DNA of 6,895 nt from DATKXO01 sp035528995 (GTDB lineage: Bacteria; Planctomycetota; Phycisphaerae; UBA1845). Both the position numbers and the translations under genes were made by a program. Shown here piece after piece: positions 1 through 6,607 of this stretch; the stretch's first letter is position 1, and each line of letters begins with the position of its first letter. The notes under the pieces were generated by a model. It was not told the DNA's origin. It saw only the letters and a program-made list of their open reading frames with translations, and searched no databases. The stretch spans positions 1 to 6,895 of the forward strand of contig DATKXO010000117.1 in NCBI GenBank assembly GCA_035528995.1. The letters run 5' to 3'.

Positions 1-60
1 GACCGGATGTTCGCCAAAGTCGGTCGGTCTTCCGTGTTCGCAGAAGCCGTGCTGGCTTGA
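1..60 (+). CDS. C-terminal end of an unidentified plus-strand protein (partial)
   Basis: Frame 1 is open from the window edge to a TGA at 58-60 and would supply the last 19 residues of a protein whose body lies outside the window; a central piece reads FAKVGRSSVF. Codons favour C or G in the third position (gac, ttc, gcc, gtc, gtg, ctg), as in the confident genes here. The stop is followed by a strong hairpin at 135-163, and the neighbour at 259-1578 converges on it, which fits a gene end. Nineteen codons are too few to name a family, and a chance open frame in GC-rich DNA is quite possible. I therefore assign no function. Confidence 0.35.
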   Translation, partial: DRMFAKVGRSSVFAEAVLA

Positions 61-134
61 CGGTCCATTGCGATGACAGCCACAACCCCTCTTGGCGCCG
101 CGCATAGTGTCAGCACGAAACCACGGGGTGTCAA

Positions 135-163
135 GCCGAAGTCCGCCGGGTTCGGGCTTCGGC
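135..163. terminator. Strong hairpin in the convergent gap, candidate bidirectional terminator
   Basis: GCCGAAGTCCG (135-145) pairs with CGGGCTTCGGC (153-163) around a 7-nt loop. This makes an 11-bp stem with one G-T wobble. A second hairpin follows at 185-201 (CCGGTG, 5-nt loop, CACCGG), and a small one at 229-241 (CTTCG/CGAAG). No T-tract follows on either strand, so this is not a textbook intrinsic terminator. Its position between two converging gene ends is the main functional hint. The rest of 61-258 shows nothing else I can support. Confidence 0.45.
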
Positions 164-258
164 CGACATGCCGCCCTCGTGACGCCGGTGTGATCCACCG
201 GTTCGGTGATGGCCGGCAGGCCGCAACACTTCGAGCCGAAGAGGGCCGCGGAAGAAAG

Positions 259-1578
259 TTAGTTAAAATAGGCCGGATAGACTCGCCGGCAACGCTTGCG
301 GCCCTGGTAGGCGCGGGCGAGGTCCAGAAAGATGTCCAGGTCACGATCGACGTTCGTGGCGGCCCCGTCGAAGTACAGGTTGCGGATGGGCAGGTCGCCG
401 TGGGCGGCACTAACGGCCGGGTAGACCGCCTCGCAGACGACGCCGTTCATACAGGTGAAGGGGCTGATGTCGATGATGCCGTCGGCGCCTTTGCCGTGCA
501 GGTAGATGGTTTTGCCCACGCTGAGGACCATCTCGCCCAGACAGCCCTCCGGCGGCAAGAAGGGGCGAGATGCCTCCAGAACCTGGACGATGTCGTGAGG
601 CTCCTCGTAGCCGACCAGGTCCTTTTGGACGGGAGTCAGCAGGGCCTGCTCGTAGTGGTGTTGGGCGCGGGTTTTAAGCTTGAGCTTGAGGTAATCGGTG
701 TTGAACCAGCCCCGCTGGCGCAGCAGGTCGGTTTTGTGGCTCCAGTTGGTGTACCAGACCCATTCGGCGATATCGGATATCCAGCATTCTCCGCCGTGCT
801 TCTCGATCCGGCGGGCGACGTCGCCGTTGCTGAAGACGTTGAGGCGGCAGAATATCTCGCCAACCAGGCCGATGAGGGGCCGGCCCTTTTCATACCGGGC
901 GGGGACGGCCCGGAATCGATCGCGCATGCGCCCCACGGCGGCGAGGAGTCCACTCAGCCGTTGCTTCGGCGTCAGCTCGGGGCGGTCGACCACGCGCTCG
1001 AAGTCGGCGACGGACTGGAGGAAGGCGTCGTCGGTATCGCCGGGCGTCGTCTCGTACGGACGGGTCTTGAGCAGGAAGCGCTGGGCCAAGTCGCCGCAGA
1101 CGACGGCCATCCAGCCCGTGCGCATCAGGTCGCCCGCATGATCACCGATGCCATCGTAACCGTTCTCGCTTAGCGGCGAGATCACCGGCACGTCCGCGTA
1201 GCCCAATTCGGCCAGCACCTGCTTGAGGTACGGCGTATACTGTCCGAACCGACAGGGCCCGCGGGCGCTGGGCATGAAGAAGGCGGTCCTGGCCGGGTCG
1301 AAATCCGGCGCCCGGCAGACCTTGAGGAAATCGCCCAGAGTGATTTTGTGGGGGAGGCATTCCTCGCCGCTGGCGTAGAGGCCGCCCAGTTCGAGCGTTT
1401 CGGCGTCGGAGTCGGGCGCGACGGTGGCGTCGATGCCGATGGACCGAAAGGCGGCGGCCATCAGCCGGGCACCGGCGTAGGCCATTTGCGGGAGGTAGAG
1501 GGTTCGGCCCTGGAGGCCGGGGGCTCCGGGGGCTGTTTGGTTTGGCCGGTCGGTTCGGTCTGTGACTTTCGCCACCAT
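259..1578 (-). CDS. HgdB-like CoA-dehydratase/reductase-type protein, second half of a split activase system
   Basis: This 439-aa protein resembles the C-terminal part of the very large 'acyl-CoA dehydratase activase' proteins, a domain related to the 2-hydroxyacyl-CoA dehydratase subunit HgdB. Typical features are a TLYLPQM start of the fold near residue 26, GEECLPHK (Cys74), ARGPCRFGQY (Cys109), GEIFCRLN (Cys244), a Cys at 265, and SPFTCMNGVVCEAV (Cys376 and Cys382). A conserved-looking tail has YFDGAATN near 402 followed by helix. The cysteines are plausible Fe-S or catalytic ligands. The first ~24 residues are Pro/Thr-rich and lie inside the overlap with the upstream gene. The ATG at 1578 is chosen because it is the only ATG ahead of the fold, and AAGGGAA lies 7 nt upstream. 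The gene is translationally coupled to, and cotranscribed with, the double-ATPase gene before it, so both presumably act in one ATP-driven electron-transfer complex in the cytoplasm. The substrate is unknown. The family call is firm; the biochemical role is inference. Confidence 0.88.
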   Translation of the reverse strand: MVAKVTDRTDRPNQTAPGAPGLQGRTLYLPQMAYAGARLMAAAFRSIGIDATVAPDSDAETLELGGLYASGEECLPHKITLGDFLKVCRAPDFDPARTAFFMPSARGPCRFGQYTPYLKQVLAELGYADVPVISPLSENGYDGIGDHAGDLMRTGWMAVVCGDLAQRFLLKTRPYETTPGDTDDAFLQSVADFERVVDRPELTPKQRLSGLLAAVGRMRDRFRAVPARYEKGRPLIGLVGEIFCRLNVFSNGDVARRIEKHGGECWISDIAEWVWYTNWSHKTDLLRQRGWFNTDYLKLKLKTRAQHHYEQALLTPVQKDLVGYEEPHDIVQVLEASRPFLPPEGCLGEMVLSVGKTIYLHGKGADGIIDISPFTCMNGVVCEAVYPAVSAAHGDLPIRNLYFDGAATNVDRDLDIFLDLARAYQGRKRCRRVYPAYFN

Positions 1579-4500
1579 CGCAACATTCCCTTGCTGTCCA
1601 GATAGGCCTCGAGGCGGGTCATCATGCCTGCGTCGTTGGAGTGTCCATCAAACTGTAGGGTCAAGAACGGCTTGCCCGAGGCGGGACGCACGAACCCCTT
1701 GACGAAGGAGTCGGGGCCGCACTTAAAGTTCGTGATGTAGATTATGTGCAGGTTGGGGTATTGGGCGACGATCTTGGCCGCGGCCAGTATCTTTCGCCCA
1801 TAGTCCCAGTACATGTTGTCGTTGACGTCGCGGACGTCGACGTCGGCCAGGGGCAGGGCGTCAATGGGCAGGACGTTGACGCCGTAGTGATCTCGGAGCT
1901 TCCTGGCGGCGGACAGGCTCACGCCCAGGTCGTGGATGTTGTAGGGCCGCCCGACGACGACGATGCCGGGCTCGCCGGTCTGGGCGAGGAGGGCCAAGGC
2001 TTCGCTACCGGCCCGCTGGTAGGCGGATCGGAACTGGTCCTGTGCGGCGCTGGCCGTTTCAAACGCCTTCCGGGCGACCGACGGCTGCACGCCGAGGTCG
2101 GCGGCGGCCCGTACCAGCACGTCACCCAAAGCCTCTTGGCCCTCGCGCAAGCGGATGGTGGGACAGAGAATCCGCCCCGCCCAGGAACGGAAGGCCGGCG
2201 CCTGGCGCAGGACGAAGGGCAGGGTCTGGCCCCAGGGGCAGACGTGGCTCTCGTTGTCCATGAACTTCGTCTCGGCCGAGAGGATGTTGGGCAGCCAGAC
2301 GTAGTCCACTTTGCGTTCGACCAAGTCGGCCACGTGCCCGTGGGCCACGATGATGGGGAAACAGGGCTCGGCCACGACGCAGTCCAGGCCGACGCGGACG
2401 GTCTTGCGGTTGGTTTCGGACGAGACCATCACGTTGAAGCCGCACTCGCGGAAGAAGCGGCGCCACAAGGGCAACATGTCGAGGCTGTACATGGCCATGG
2501 GCACACCGATGGTGGTGGTGGCACCGGGCGGGTCCCCCTGATCGTCCTGGTCAAGCAGTTGCTGTCTCAGGGCCACCAGGTCGGGGATGGCGGGCTTTCG
2601 GTCGGTCTTGGTGCGCTTGCGGTAGCGTTCGGAACACTTGTCTCCCCAGTAGGTTTTCTCGCCCTCGACGTTGAATTCCTGGACGGAGCACAGGTTGCCG
2701 CAGCCCTTGCAGGTGAACTCGCGGAGGGTGTAGTCGATCTGGTCGACGTGGTAGCCGCGGAAGCGCGTCGGGGCACCGGTGGCGGCGACCTTCTCCCTGG
2801 CCAGCATGGCGGCCCCGATGGCGCCGAGGACGGCGTTGTGCGGCGGGACGATGATCTCCTTGCCGGTGATGGCGGCGAAAGCGGCGGCCACCGCGTCGTT
2901 GTAGGCCGTTCCGCCCTGGTAGAAGATGCAGTCGCCGATGCGCCGGCCTCGGACCACGCGGTTGATGTAGTTGTAGCCGATGGAGAGGGCCAGGCCGGCG
3001 ATCACGTCCTGGAGCTTGGCCCCGCGCTGCATGCAGAGGTTGACGTCGCGCTCCATGAAGACCGTGCAGCGCTCGCCGAGCTTGACCGGAGCCTTGGAGC
3101 TGAGGGCCAGTTCGGCGAACTCGCCCTTGATGGAGACGCCGAGTTCCTCGGCCCGTTCCTCGAGGAAGCTGCCGGTGCCCGCGGCGCAAGCCTCGTTCAT
3201 GGTGAAGTCCACGACGACGGTCTCTTTCGAGTCGCCACCCTCGGGCTCGAGGCTGATGAACTTGCTGTCCTGCCCGCCGATTTCGAAGATGGTGTCGGGG
3301 CGCTTGCCCAGCAGCCGATCGCCGATGAAGGTGGCCCCGGTCTTGTGGGCGGTGATCTCGTCGTTGATGCTGTCGGCTCCGACCAGCTCGCCGACCAGCT
3401 CGCGCCCGCTGCCGGTGCTGCCCACGGCACAGATACGGACCCGCGAGCCGACGGCGTCCTCCATCTCGCGAAGGTGACGGGAGACGACCTCGATCGGCCG
3501 GGCGTCCGTTCGGGTGAAGATCGAATGAATGACGTCGCCGTCGTCGTCGATGAGCACCAGCTTGGTGCCCACCGAGCCGATGTCCAGGCCGAGGTATGCG
3601 TCGACGACCGATCCGTCGGCGGGGAACTGGTACGGCGTGATCTGGTCACGCAGCAGCGTGACGCGCTCAAGGCTCAGCGGCGGGGAGGTGGCGAAGGTCG
3701 AACCGTTGCCCCGGTCCTGTCCGCCGGGGCGGGCCAACCGGGCCCGGGCATCGACACCGGCGGCATCGGCCGACCCGGCGCCGATCACGGCGGCACCGAT
3801 GGCACCGAATGACTCGGCCGCGTCCGGCACGGAGAGCACGCCATCGTCCAGCTCGAAGGTCTCGCGAAGCCCGCGGACCACGGCCGAGTTGGCCGACACA
3901 CCGCCCACGAGGACGACCGGTGCGACGACGGGGCGGCCCTTGACGACGGCCGACTTGTAGTTGGCGGCCACCGCGTTGCACAGGCCGCGGAGCACCTCCG
4001 GCGGGGTGAAGCCCTTCTGCTGGGCGTGGATCATGTCGCTCTTGGCGAAGACACTGCAGCGCCCGGCGATCTGGGCGGCGCGTTCGGCGCTATCGGCGAG
4101 CCGGCCGATGTCCTCGACGGCGTACTGGAGGCGCGAGGCCTGCTGATCGAGAAAGGCTCCGGTGCCGGCGGCACAGTCGCCGTTGGTGCCGTAGTCGAGA
4201 ATGCCCAGCACGCCGGTGGCGGGGTCGGGTTCGAGGCGCAGGTACTTGCTGGTCTCGCCGCCGATCTCCAGGGCGGTTCGGACGTTGTTATGGAGCAGAT
4301 CGACAGCCCGGGCCAGTGCCTGGAACTCGTTGCAGAAGGGCGCGTCGAGGGCGTCGGCGACCAGAGCTCCTCCGGAGCCGGTCAGGCGGATGGAGCCCAC
4401 CCGATCGGTCGCGGCGAAGCCGAGCAGCTCGGCGAGCAGCTCGCGCACCGTCTCGACGGGCTGGCCGCGCATCCGCCGCGGCGGCGTGACGATGACGGCC

Positions 4501-4646
4501 CGGTCCGGGTGCCCCGGCACAGGCAGGGCGCGCAGCCCGGCAGCGCCGTCCCGCTGAAGGATGGCCTGGGCGCAGTCGGCGGGCACCAGGAGGGCGCTCT
4601 TGACGGCCACCGCGCCCACATCGAAACCTATATGGATGTTCCTCAT
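1461..4646 (-). CDS. Double-headed BadF/HgdC-type ATPase activase fused to a DUF2229-type dehydratase-like region
   Basis: This 1061-aa protein carries two ASKHA-fold ATPase modules of the BadF/BadG/BcrA/HgdC activator family, each normally a ~260-aa protein. Module 1 (~3-290) has the phosphate loop DVGAVAVK (Asp9), GGETSKY (~129) and two cluster cysteines, Cys158 in DCAAGTGAFL and Cys197 in GRCSVFAKS. Module 2 (~349-615) has DIGSVGTK (Asp355), the canonical GGQDSKF (~457), Cys487 in ACAAGTGSFL and Cys527 in ERCTVFMER. In HgdC the matching cysteines hold a [4Fe-4S] cluster bridging a homodimer; here the two modules may make a built-in pseudodimer. A Cys-rich knuckle (646, 649, 653, 671) follows, then a DUF2229-like region (~712-1025) with AEPCFP, HVCPWGQ, FKCGPDS and GHSNDAG. 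The tail after ~1028 is Pro-rich and unconserved-looking. Known family role: ATP hydrolysis drives an electron to very low potential for 2-hydroxyacyl-CoA dehydratases or benzoyl-CoA reductases. The substrate here is not visible. The frame can be extended to a GTG at 4706, but MRNIHIGFDVG is the usual family start, so I use the ATG at 4646, which has a weak GGA 6 nt upstream. Confidence 0.9.
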   Translation of the reverse strand: MRNIHIGFDVGAVAVKSALLVPADCAQAILQRDGAAGLRALPVPGHPDRAVIVTPPRRMRGQPVETVRELLAELLGFAATDRVGSIRLTGSGGALVADALDAPFCNEFQALARAVDLLHNNVRTALEIGGETSKYLRLEPDPATGVLGILDYGTNGDCAAGTGAFLDQQASRLQYAVEDIGRLADSAERAAQIAGRCSVFAKSDMIHAQQKGFTPPEVLRGLCNAVAANYKSAVVKGRPVVAPVVLVGGVSANSAVVRGLRETFELDDGVLSVPDAAESFGAIGAAVIGAGSADAAGVDARARLARPGGQDRGNGSTFATSPPLSLERVTLLRDQITPYQFPADGSVVDAYLGLDIGSVGTKLVLIDDDGDVIHSIFTRTDARPIEVVSRHLREMEDAVGSRVRICAVGSTGSGRELVGELVGADSINDEITAHKTGATFIGDRLLGKRPDTIFEIGGQDSKFISLEPEGGDSKETVVVDFTMNEACAAGTGSFLEERAEELGVSIKGEFAELALSSKAPVKLGERCTVFMERDVNLCMQRGAKLQDVIAGLALSIGYNYINRVVRGRRIGDCIFYQGGTAYNDAVAAAFAAITGKEIIVPPHNAVLGAIGAAMLAREKVAATGAPTRFRGYHVDQIDYTLREFTCKGCGNLCSVQEFNVEGEKTYWGDKCSERYRKRTKTDRKPAIPDLVALRQQLLDQDDQGDPPGATTTIGVPMAMYSLDMLPLWRRFFRECGFNVMVSSETNRKTVRVGLDCVVAEPCFPIIVAHGHVADLVERKVDYVWLPNILSAETKFMDNESHVCPWGQTLPFVLRQAPAFRSWAGRILCPTIRLREGQEALGDVLVRAAADLGVQPSVARKAFETASAAQDQFRSAYQRAGSEALALLAQTGEPGIVVVGRPYNIHDLGVSLSAARKLRDHYGVNVLPIDALPLADVDVRDVNDNMYWDYGRKILAAAKIVAQYPNLHIIYITNFKCGPDSFVKGFVRPASGKPFLTLQFDGHSNDAGMMTRLEAYLDSKGMLRWWRKSQTEPTGQTKQPPEPPASRAEPSTSRKWPTPVPG
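1586..1592 (-). promoter_or_regulatory. Shine-Dalgarno for the internal start at 1578
   Basis: Read on the minus strand, AAGGGAA sits 7 nt before the ATG at 1578, inside the coding sequence of the upstream activase gene. It supports independent, coupled translation of the second gene rather than a sequencing frameshift in a single fused gene. It does not exclude that alternative, because a G-rich coding stretch can give such a match by chance. Confidence 0.5.
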
Positions 4647-4721
4647 CTTTGGTCCGTCTATCCCGGCCCCGGCCCGAGGCGCGTTGGTCAAGGAAACTGG
4701 ATTCACCGCTGCCTATGTACT

Positions 4722-4750
4722 TAGGTACTTCGTTGCCACGGCAATGTCAA
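4722..4750 (-). promoter_or_regulatory. Candidate promoter of the activase operon
   Basis: On the minus strand a perfect TTGACA (-35) lies at 4745-4750. A 17-nt spacer leads to TACCTA at 4722-4727, which is a poor -10. Transcription would then start near 4715, leaving almost no leader for the GTG at 4706 but about 70 nt for the ATG at 4646, which agrees with the start chosen for the activase. The -35 match is striking, but the -10 is weak, so the call is tentative. Confidence 0.35.
4733..4744. promoter_or_regulatory. 12-bp palindrome between -35 and -10, possible operator
   Basis: TTGCC-AC-GGCAA is a perfect 5-bp inverted repeat with a 2-nt spacer. It abuts the TTGACA of the candidate operon promoter and lies wholly within its spacer. 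A repressor bound here would block RNA polymerase, a common arrangement. No second copy is visible in the window, and the regulator is unknown. The palindrome also falls inside the proposed HTH relic, so it could be leftover coding sequence. Confidence 0.25.
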
Positions 4751-4829
4751 CTCGAAAGCGCGCAACTTGAAGGGCTTGCGTGGCGCCGAGCCCGTCGAGG
4801 CGGGCGGCGGGCAGCGCGCCCGGATACTC

Positions 4830-4858
4830 TTTCCCTGTCAGCAGATCGGTGATATAGT
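4830..4858 (+). promoter_or_regulatory. Candidate promoter for tRNA-Ser
   Basis: TATAGT at 4853-4858 matches five of six bases of TATAAT. A weak -35, TTTCCC at 4830-4835, lies 17 nt upstream. Transcription would start near 4865, giving about 84 nt of 5' leader for RNase P to remove. It is the most AT-rich, promoter-like spot in the 240 bp ahead of the tRNA. Confidence 0.35.
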
Positions 4859-4948
4859 ACGTTCGGCTGAAGCCCGGCGCCCGTTCGGTCGACTTGGCGG
4901 ACCCGGGGCGACAGGACGGGCGGCTTGAGAAAGCCACCGAATGGGCCT

Positions 4949-5035
4949 GGAGCGGTGTCCGAGTGGCCTAAGGAGCACGCTTGGAAAGCGTGTGTGCGGG
5001 TAACCGTACCGCGGGTTCGAATCCCGCCCGCTCCG
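4949..5035 (+). tRNA. tRNA-Ser (anticodon GGA)
   Basis: This is a complete class II tRNA. The acceptor stem GGAGCGG (4949-4955) pairs with CCGCTCC (5028-5034), and the discriminator base is G5035, as usual for serine. The anticodon stem is CACGC/GCGTG (4976-4980 and 4988-4992) around the loop TTGGAAA, with GGA at 4983-4985, which reads UCC and UCU codons. The long variable arm (4993-5010) forms TGCGG/CCGTA with a GTAA loop. The T-arm GCGGG/CCCGC (5011-5015 and 5023-5027) encloses TTCGAAT. No CCA is encoded (TTC follows), so a CCA-adding enzyme is needed. It is the only clearly plus-strand gene in the window and converges with glyA. Confidence 0.97.
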
Positions 5036-5050
5036 TTCAAGTCCTGAAGG

Positions 5051-5074
5051 CAAACCGAGCGTTCTTCGGGTTTG
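5051..5074 (+). terminator. Hairpin after tRNA-Ser, candidate terminator
   Basis: CAAACCGA (5051-5058) pairs with TCGG and TTTG (5066-5069 and 5071-5074), with one bulged G at 5070 and a 7-nt loop. It starts 16 nt past the tRNA 3' end. Only TTTGTT follows or overlaps the 3' arm, so the U-tract is weak. The 3' arm is also the start of the first 28-bp repeat unit. Confidence 0.4.
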
Positions 5075-5174
5075 TTAGCGCGTCTGTACTCGGCGCGGTT
5101 TGTAAGCGCGTCTCTACATTGCGCGGTTTGTAAGCGCGTCTCTACAGGCGGCCGTTTGTTAACGATGCTCTACA
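5071..5174. repeat. Tandem array of four imperfect 28-bp units
   Basis: Units start at 5071, 5099, 5127 and 5155 with an exact 28-bp period. Each has a conserved 20-bp core followed by about 8 variable, GC-rich bases; the fourth is counted only through its core. On the plus strand the middle two cores are identical: TTTGTAAGCGCGTCTCTACA. The first has TTTGTTAGCG...TGTAC and the fourth is the most diverged (TTTGTTAACGATGCTCTACA). The middle cores contain a TGTA...TACA half-palindrome with a 10-nt gap. The array lies in the convergent gap between tRNA-Ser and glyA. The cores resemble transposase- or regulator-binding sites, for example the multiple end repeats of IS21-type elements, but no transposase gene is present. 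It is not a CRISPR: spacers are too short and similar. Confidence 0.8.
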
Positions 5175-5287
5175 TGAAATCGCGAGGCGCGCCCCGAAGC
5201 CAATGAACTGCGCGAGCGTACTCGAGAAGAGAGTGGCGCCTCGACCGGGAGAGCGGCTGCAATAGCGAACGCGCGGCGAGCGGACCG
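5175..5287. other. Intergenic remainder downstream of glyA
   Basis: This stretch holds an 8-bp inverted repeat, CGAGGCGC (5183-5190) and GCGCCTCG (5236-5243), with a 45-nt interior that itself has a small CGAG/CTCG hairpin (5213-5224). It lies 45-105 nt past the glyA stop and could help end glyA transcription, but no T-tract follows. I see no gene here. Confidence 0.4.
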
Positions 5288-6559
5288 CTAGGGCAGCGGG
5301 AACTGATCGCACATGGCCAGGACGTCGCCGCGGACCTGCTCGATGACTTTGGGGTCGCCCTCGGAGCGGAGGACGCGGTCGATCCATCCGGCGATGGTCT
5401 TCATGTCGCCCTCCCTGAGGCCGCGGGTGGTCAGGGCCGGCGTGCCGAGGCGCAGGCCGGAGGTCTGGGTGGGCTTGCGCTCGTCGAAGGGGATCATGTT
5501 CTTGTTGACCACGATGGCGGCCTGCTCGAGCCATTCCTCGGCCAGTTTGCCGGTGACGTCGGGATAGGCCGGTCGCAGGTCGAGCAGCATGAGGTGTGTG
5601 TCGGTTCCGCCGGAAACGAGGCGGTTGCCCCGAGCGACCAGAGCGTCGGCCAGGGCCTGGGCGTTGTCGAGGATCTGCTGCTGGTACTGCTTGAATTCGG
5701 GCTTGAGGGCCTCGCCGAAAGCGACGGCCTTGCCGGCGATGCAGTGCATGAGCGGTCCGCCCTGGGTGCCCGGGAAGACTCGCGAATCGCACTTCTTGGC
5801 CCAGTCCTCCTTGCAGAGGATCATGCCGCCGCGCGGTCCGCGGAGGGTCTTGTGCGTGGTGGTGGTGACGAAGTCGGCAGTGGGCACGGGCGAGGGGTGC
5901 AGCCCGACGGCGACCATTCCGGCGATGTGGGCGATGTCGGCCATGTGCACGGCGCCGATCTCGTGGGCGATCTCGCTGAACTTGTCGAAGTCCAGCGTGC
6001 GCGGGTAGGCGCTGGCCCCGGAGATGATGAGCTTGGGCTTGTGCTCGGCGGCCATACGCCGGATGACGTCGTAATCGACCTGCTCGGTCTTGGGGTTCAC
6101 CTCGTACTGGACGACGTTGAAGAGCAGCCCGGTCATGTTGACCTTGAGCCCGTGGGACAGGTGCCCGCCGTGGGCCAGGCTGAGTGACAAGAGGGTGTCA
6201 CCGGGCTGCAGGACGGCGAGGTAGACGGCCGCGTTGGCCTGGGCGCCGGAGTGCGGCTGGACGTTGACGTGGTCGGCGCCGAAGAGCTTTTTGGCCCGCT
6301 GGCGGGCGAGGTCCTCGATGGCGTCCATGTTCTGACAGCCGCCGTAGTACCGCCGGCCGGGATAGCCCTCGGCGTACTTGTTGGTGAAGACGCTGCCGAC
6401 GGCCTCACGGACCGCGCGGGAGACGTGGTTTTCCGAGGCGATCAGTTCGAGGGTGTGGTGCTGTCGCTCCTCCTCGGCGAGCATGGCGGCCAGGGCCTGG
6501 GGATCGCTTGCGGCAATGTTCGGAAAAGCACGCTCGAGGTCTGTCGTAGCGGTGGTCAT
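5288..6559 (-). CDS. glyA: Serine hydroxymethyltransferase
   Basis: This 423-aa PLP enzyme, of normal length for bacterial GlyA, interconverts serine plus tetrahydrofolate with glycine plus 5,10-methylene-tetrahydrofolate in the cytoplasm. It supplies one-carbon units and glycine. Diagnostic features are LIASENHVS (~39-47), NKYAEGYPGRRYYGG (~60-74), QPHSGAQAN (~101-109), HMADIAHIAG (~205-214) with Asp208 and His211 at the cofactor, and the PLP-lysine motif TTTTHKTLRGPRGG with Lys237. The C-terminal part has GLRLGTPALTTRG (~368-380), which binds the substrate carboxylate. All key residues appear intact. The ATG at 6559 has a good AAGGA at 6566-6570, 6 nt upstream, and the protein start matches the family. 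The gene stands alone on the minus strand, with about 340 bp of hairpin-rich DNA ahead of it and the 28-bp repeat array behind. The adjacent tRNA-Ser is probably coincidence. Confidence 0.98.
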   Translation of the reverse strand: MTTATTDLERAFPNIAASDPQALAAMLAEEERQHHTLELIASENHVSRAVREAVGSVFTNKYAEGYPGRRYYGGCQNMDAIEDLARQRAKKLFGADHVNVQPHSGAQANAAVYLAVLQPGDTLLSLSLAHGGHLSHGLKVNMTGLLFNVVQYEVNPKTEQVDYDVIRRMAAEHKPKLIISGASAYPRTLDFDKFSEIAHEIGAVHMADIAHIAGMVAVGLHPSPVPTADFVTTTTHKTLRGPRGGMILCKEDWAKKCDSRVFPGTQGGPLMHCIAGKAVAFGEALKPEFKQYQQQILDNAQALADALVARGNRLVSGGTDTHLMLLDLRPAYPDVTGKLAEEWLEQAAIVVNKNMIPFDERKPTQTSGLRLGTPALTTRGLREGDMKTIAGWIDRVLRSEGDPKVIEQVRGDVLAMCDQFPLP

Positions 6560-6607
6560 GACGGGTCCTTGTTGAACAGATGCACCTCAATCCAGCGTAA
6601 GGTCGCT

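Larger units (their letters stand above)
4715..4927 (+). pseudogene. Possible frameshifted remnant of a small excisionase/MerR-like helix-turn-helix gene
   Basis: From the ATG at 4715 the plus strand reads MYLGTSLPR, like the usual opening of small excisionase-type HTH proteins (MYLxTSxxA...). A +1 shift near 4742 enters a second frame that stays open to a TGA at 4925-4927. There it reads NVNSKARNLK, then PVEAGGGQR, then RILFPCQQIGDIVRSAE. This is the order expected of recognition helix, wing and dimer helix. Third codon positions in that frame are strongly G/C, as in real genes here. Against it, the first helix is several residues short, no start codon exists in the second frame upstream of the HTH part, and the match is from memory of a very general fold. 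The relic would now host the activase promoter and the tRNA promoter region. Alternatively it is plain intergenic DNA. Confidence 0.3.

Noticed and set aside
73..1173. A 366-aa plus-strand open frame over the left gene
   Set aside because: It lies almost entirely antisense to the HgdB-like protein, and it would also read through the hairpins at 135-201.
1746..3812. A 688-aa plus-strand open frame opposite the activase gene
   Set aside because: It is antisense to a clear multi-domain ATPase. Its composition is the Gly/Val/Asp/Ala-rich pattern of a reverse shadow of GC-rich coding DNA, with no recognisable domain.
4647..4706. GTG start at 4706 for the activase
   Set aside because: The extra 20 residues look unlike the family, the ribosome-binding match is poor, and the start would fall almost on the predicted transcription start.
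4949..5035. Functional pairing of tRNA-Ser with glyA through serine
   Set aside because: The genes converge on opposite strands and share no promoter. Adjacency alone is not evidence of a link.
5071..5174. CRISPR-like array
   Set aside because: The variable linkers are about 8 bp and partly alike, there are only four units, and no cas gene is present.
5142..5792. A 216-aa minus-strand frame overlapping glyA and the 28-bp repeats
   Set aside because: It is out of frame with glyA, rich in Arg/Gly/Pro, and runs through the tandem repeats. It is a shadow.
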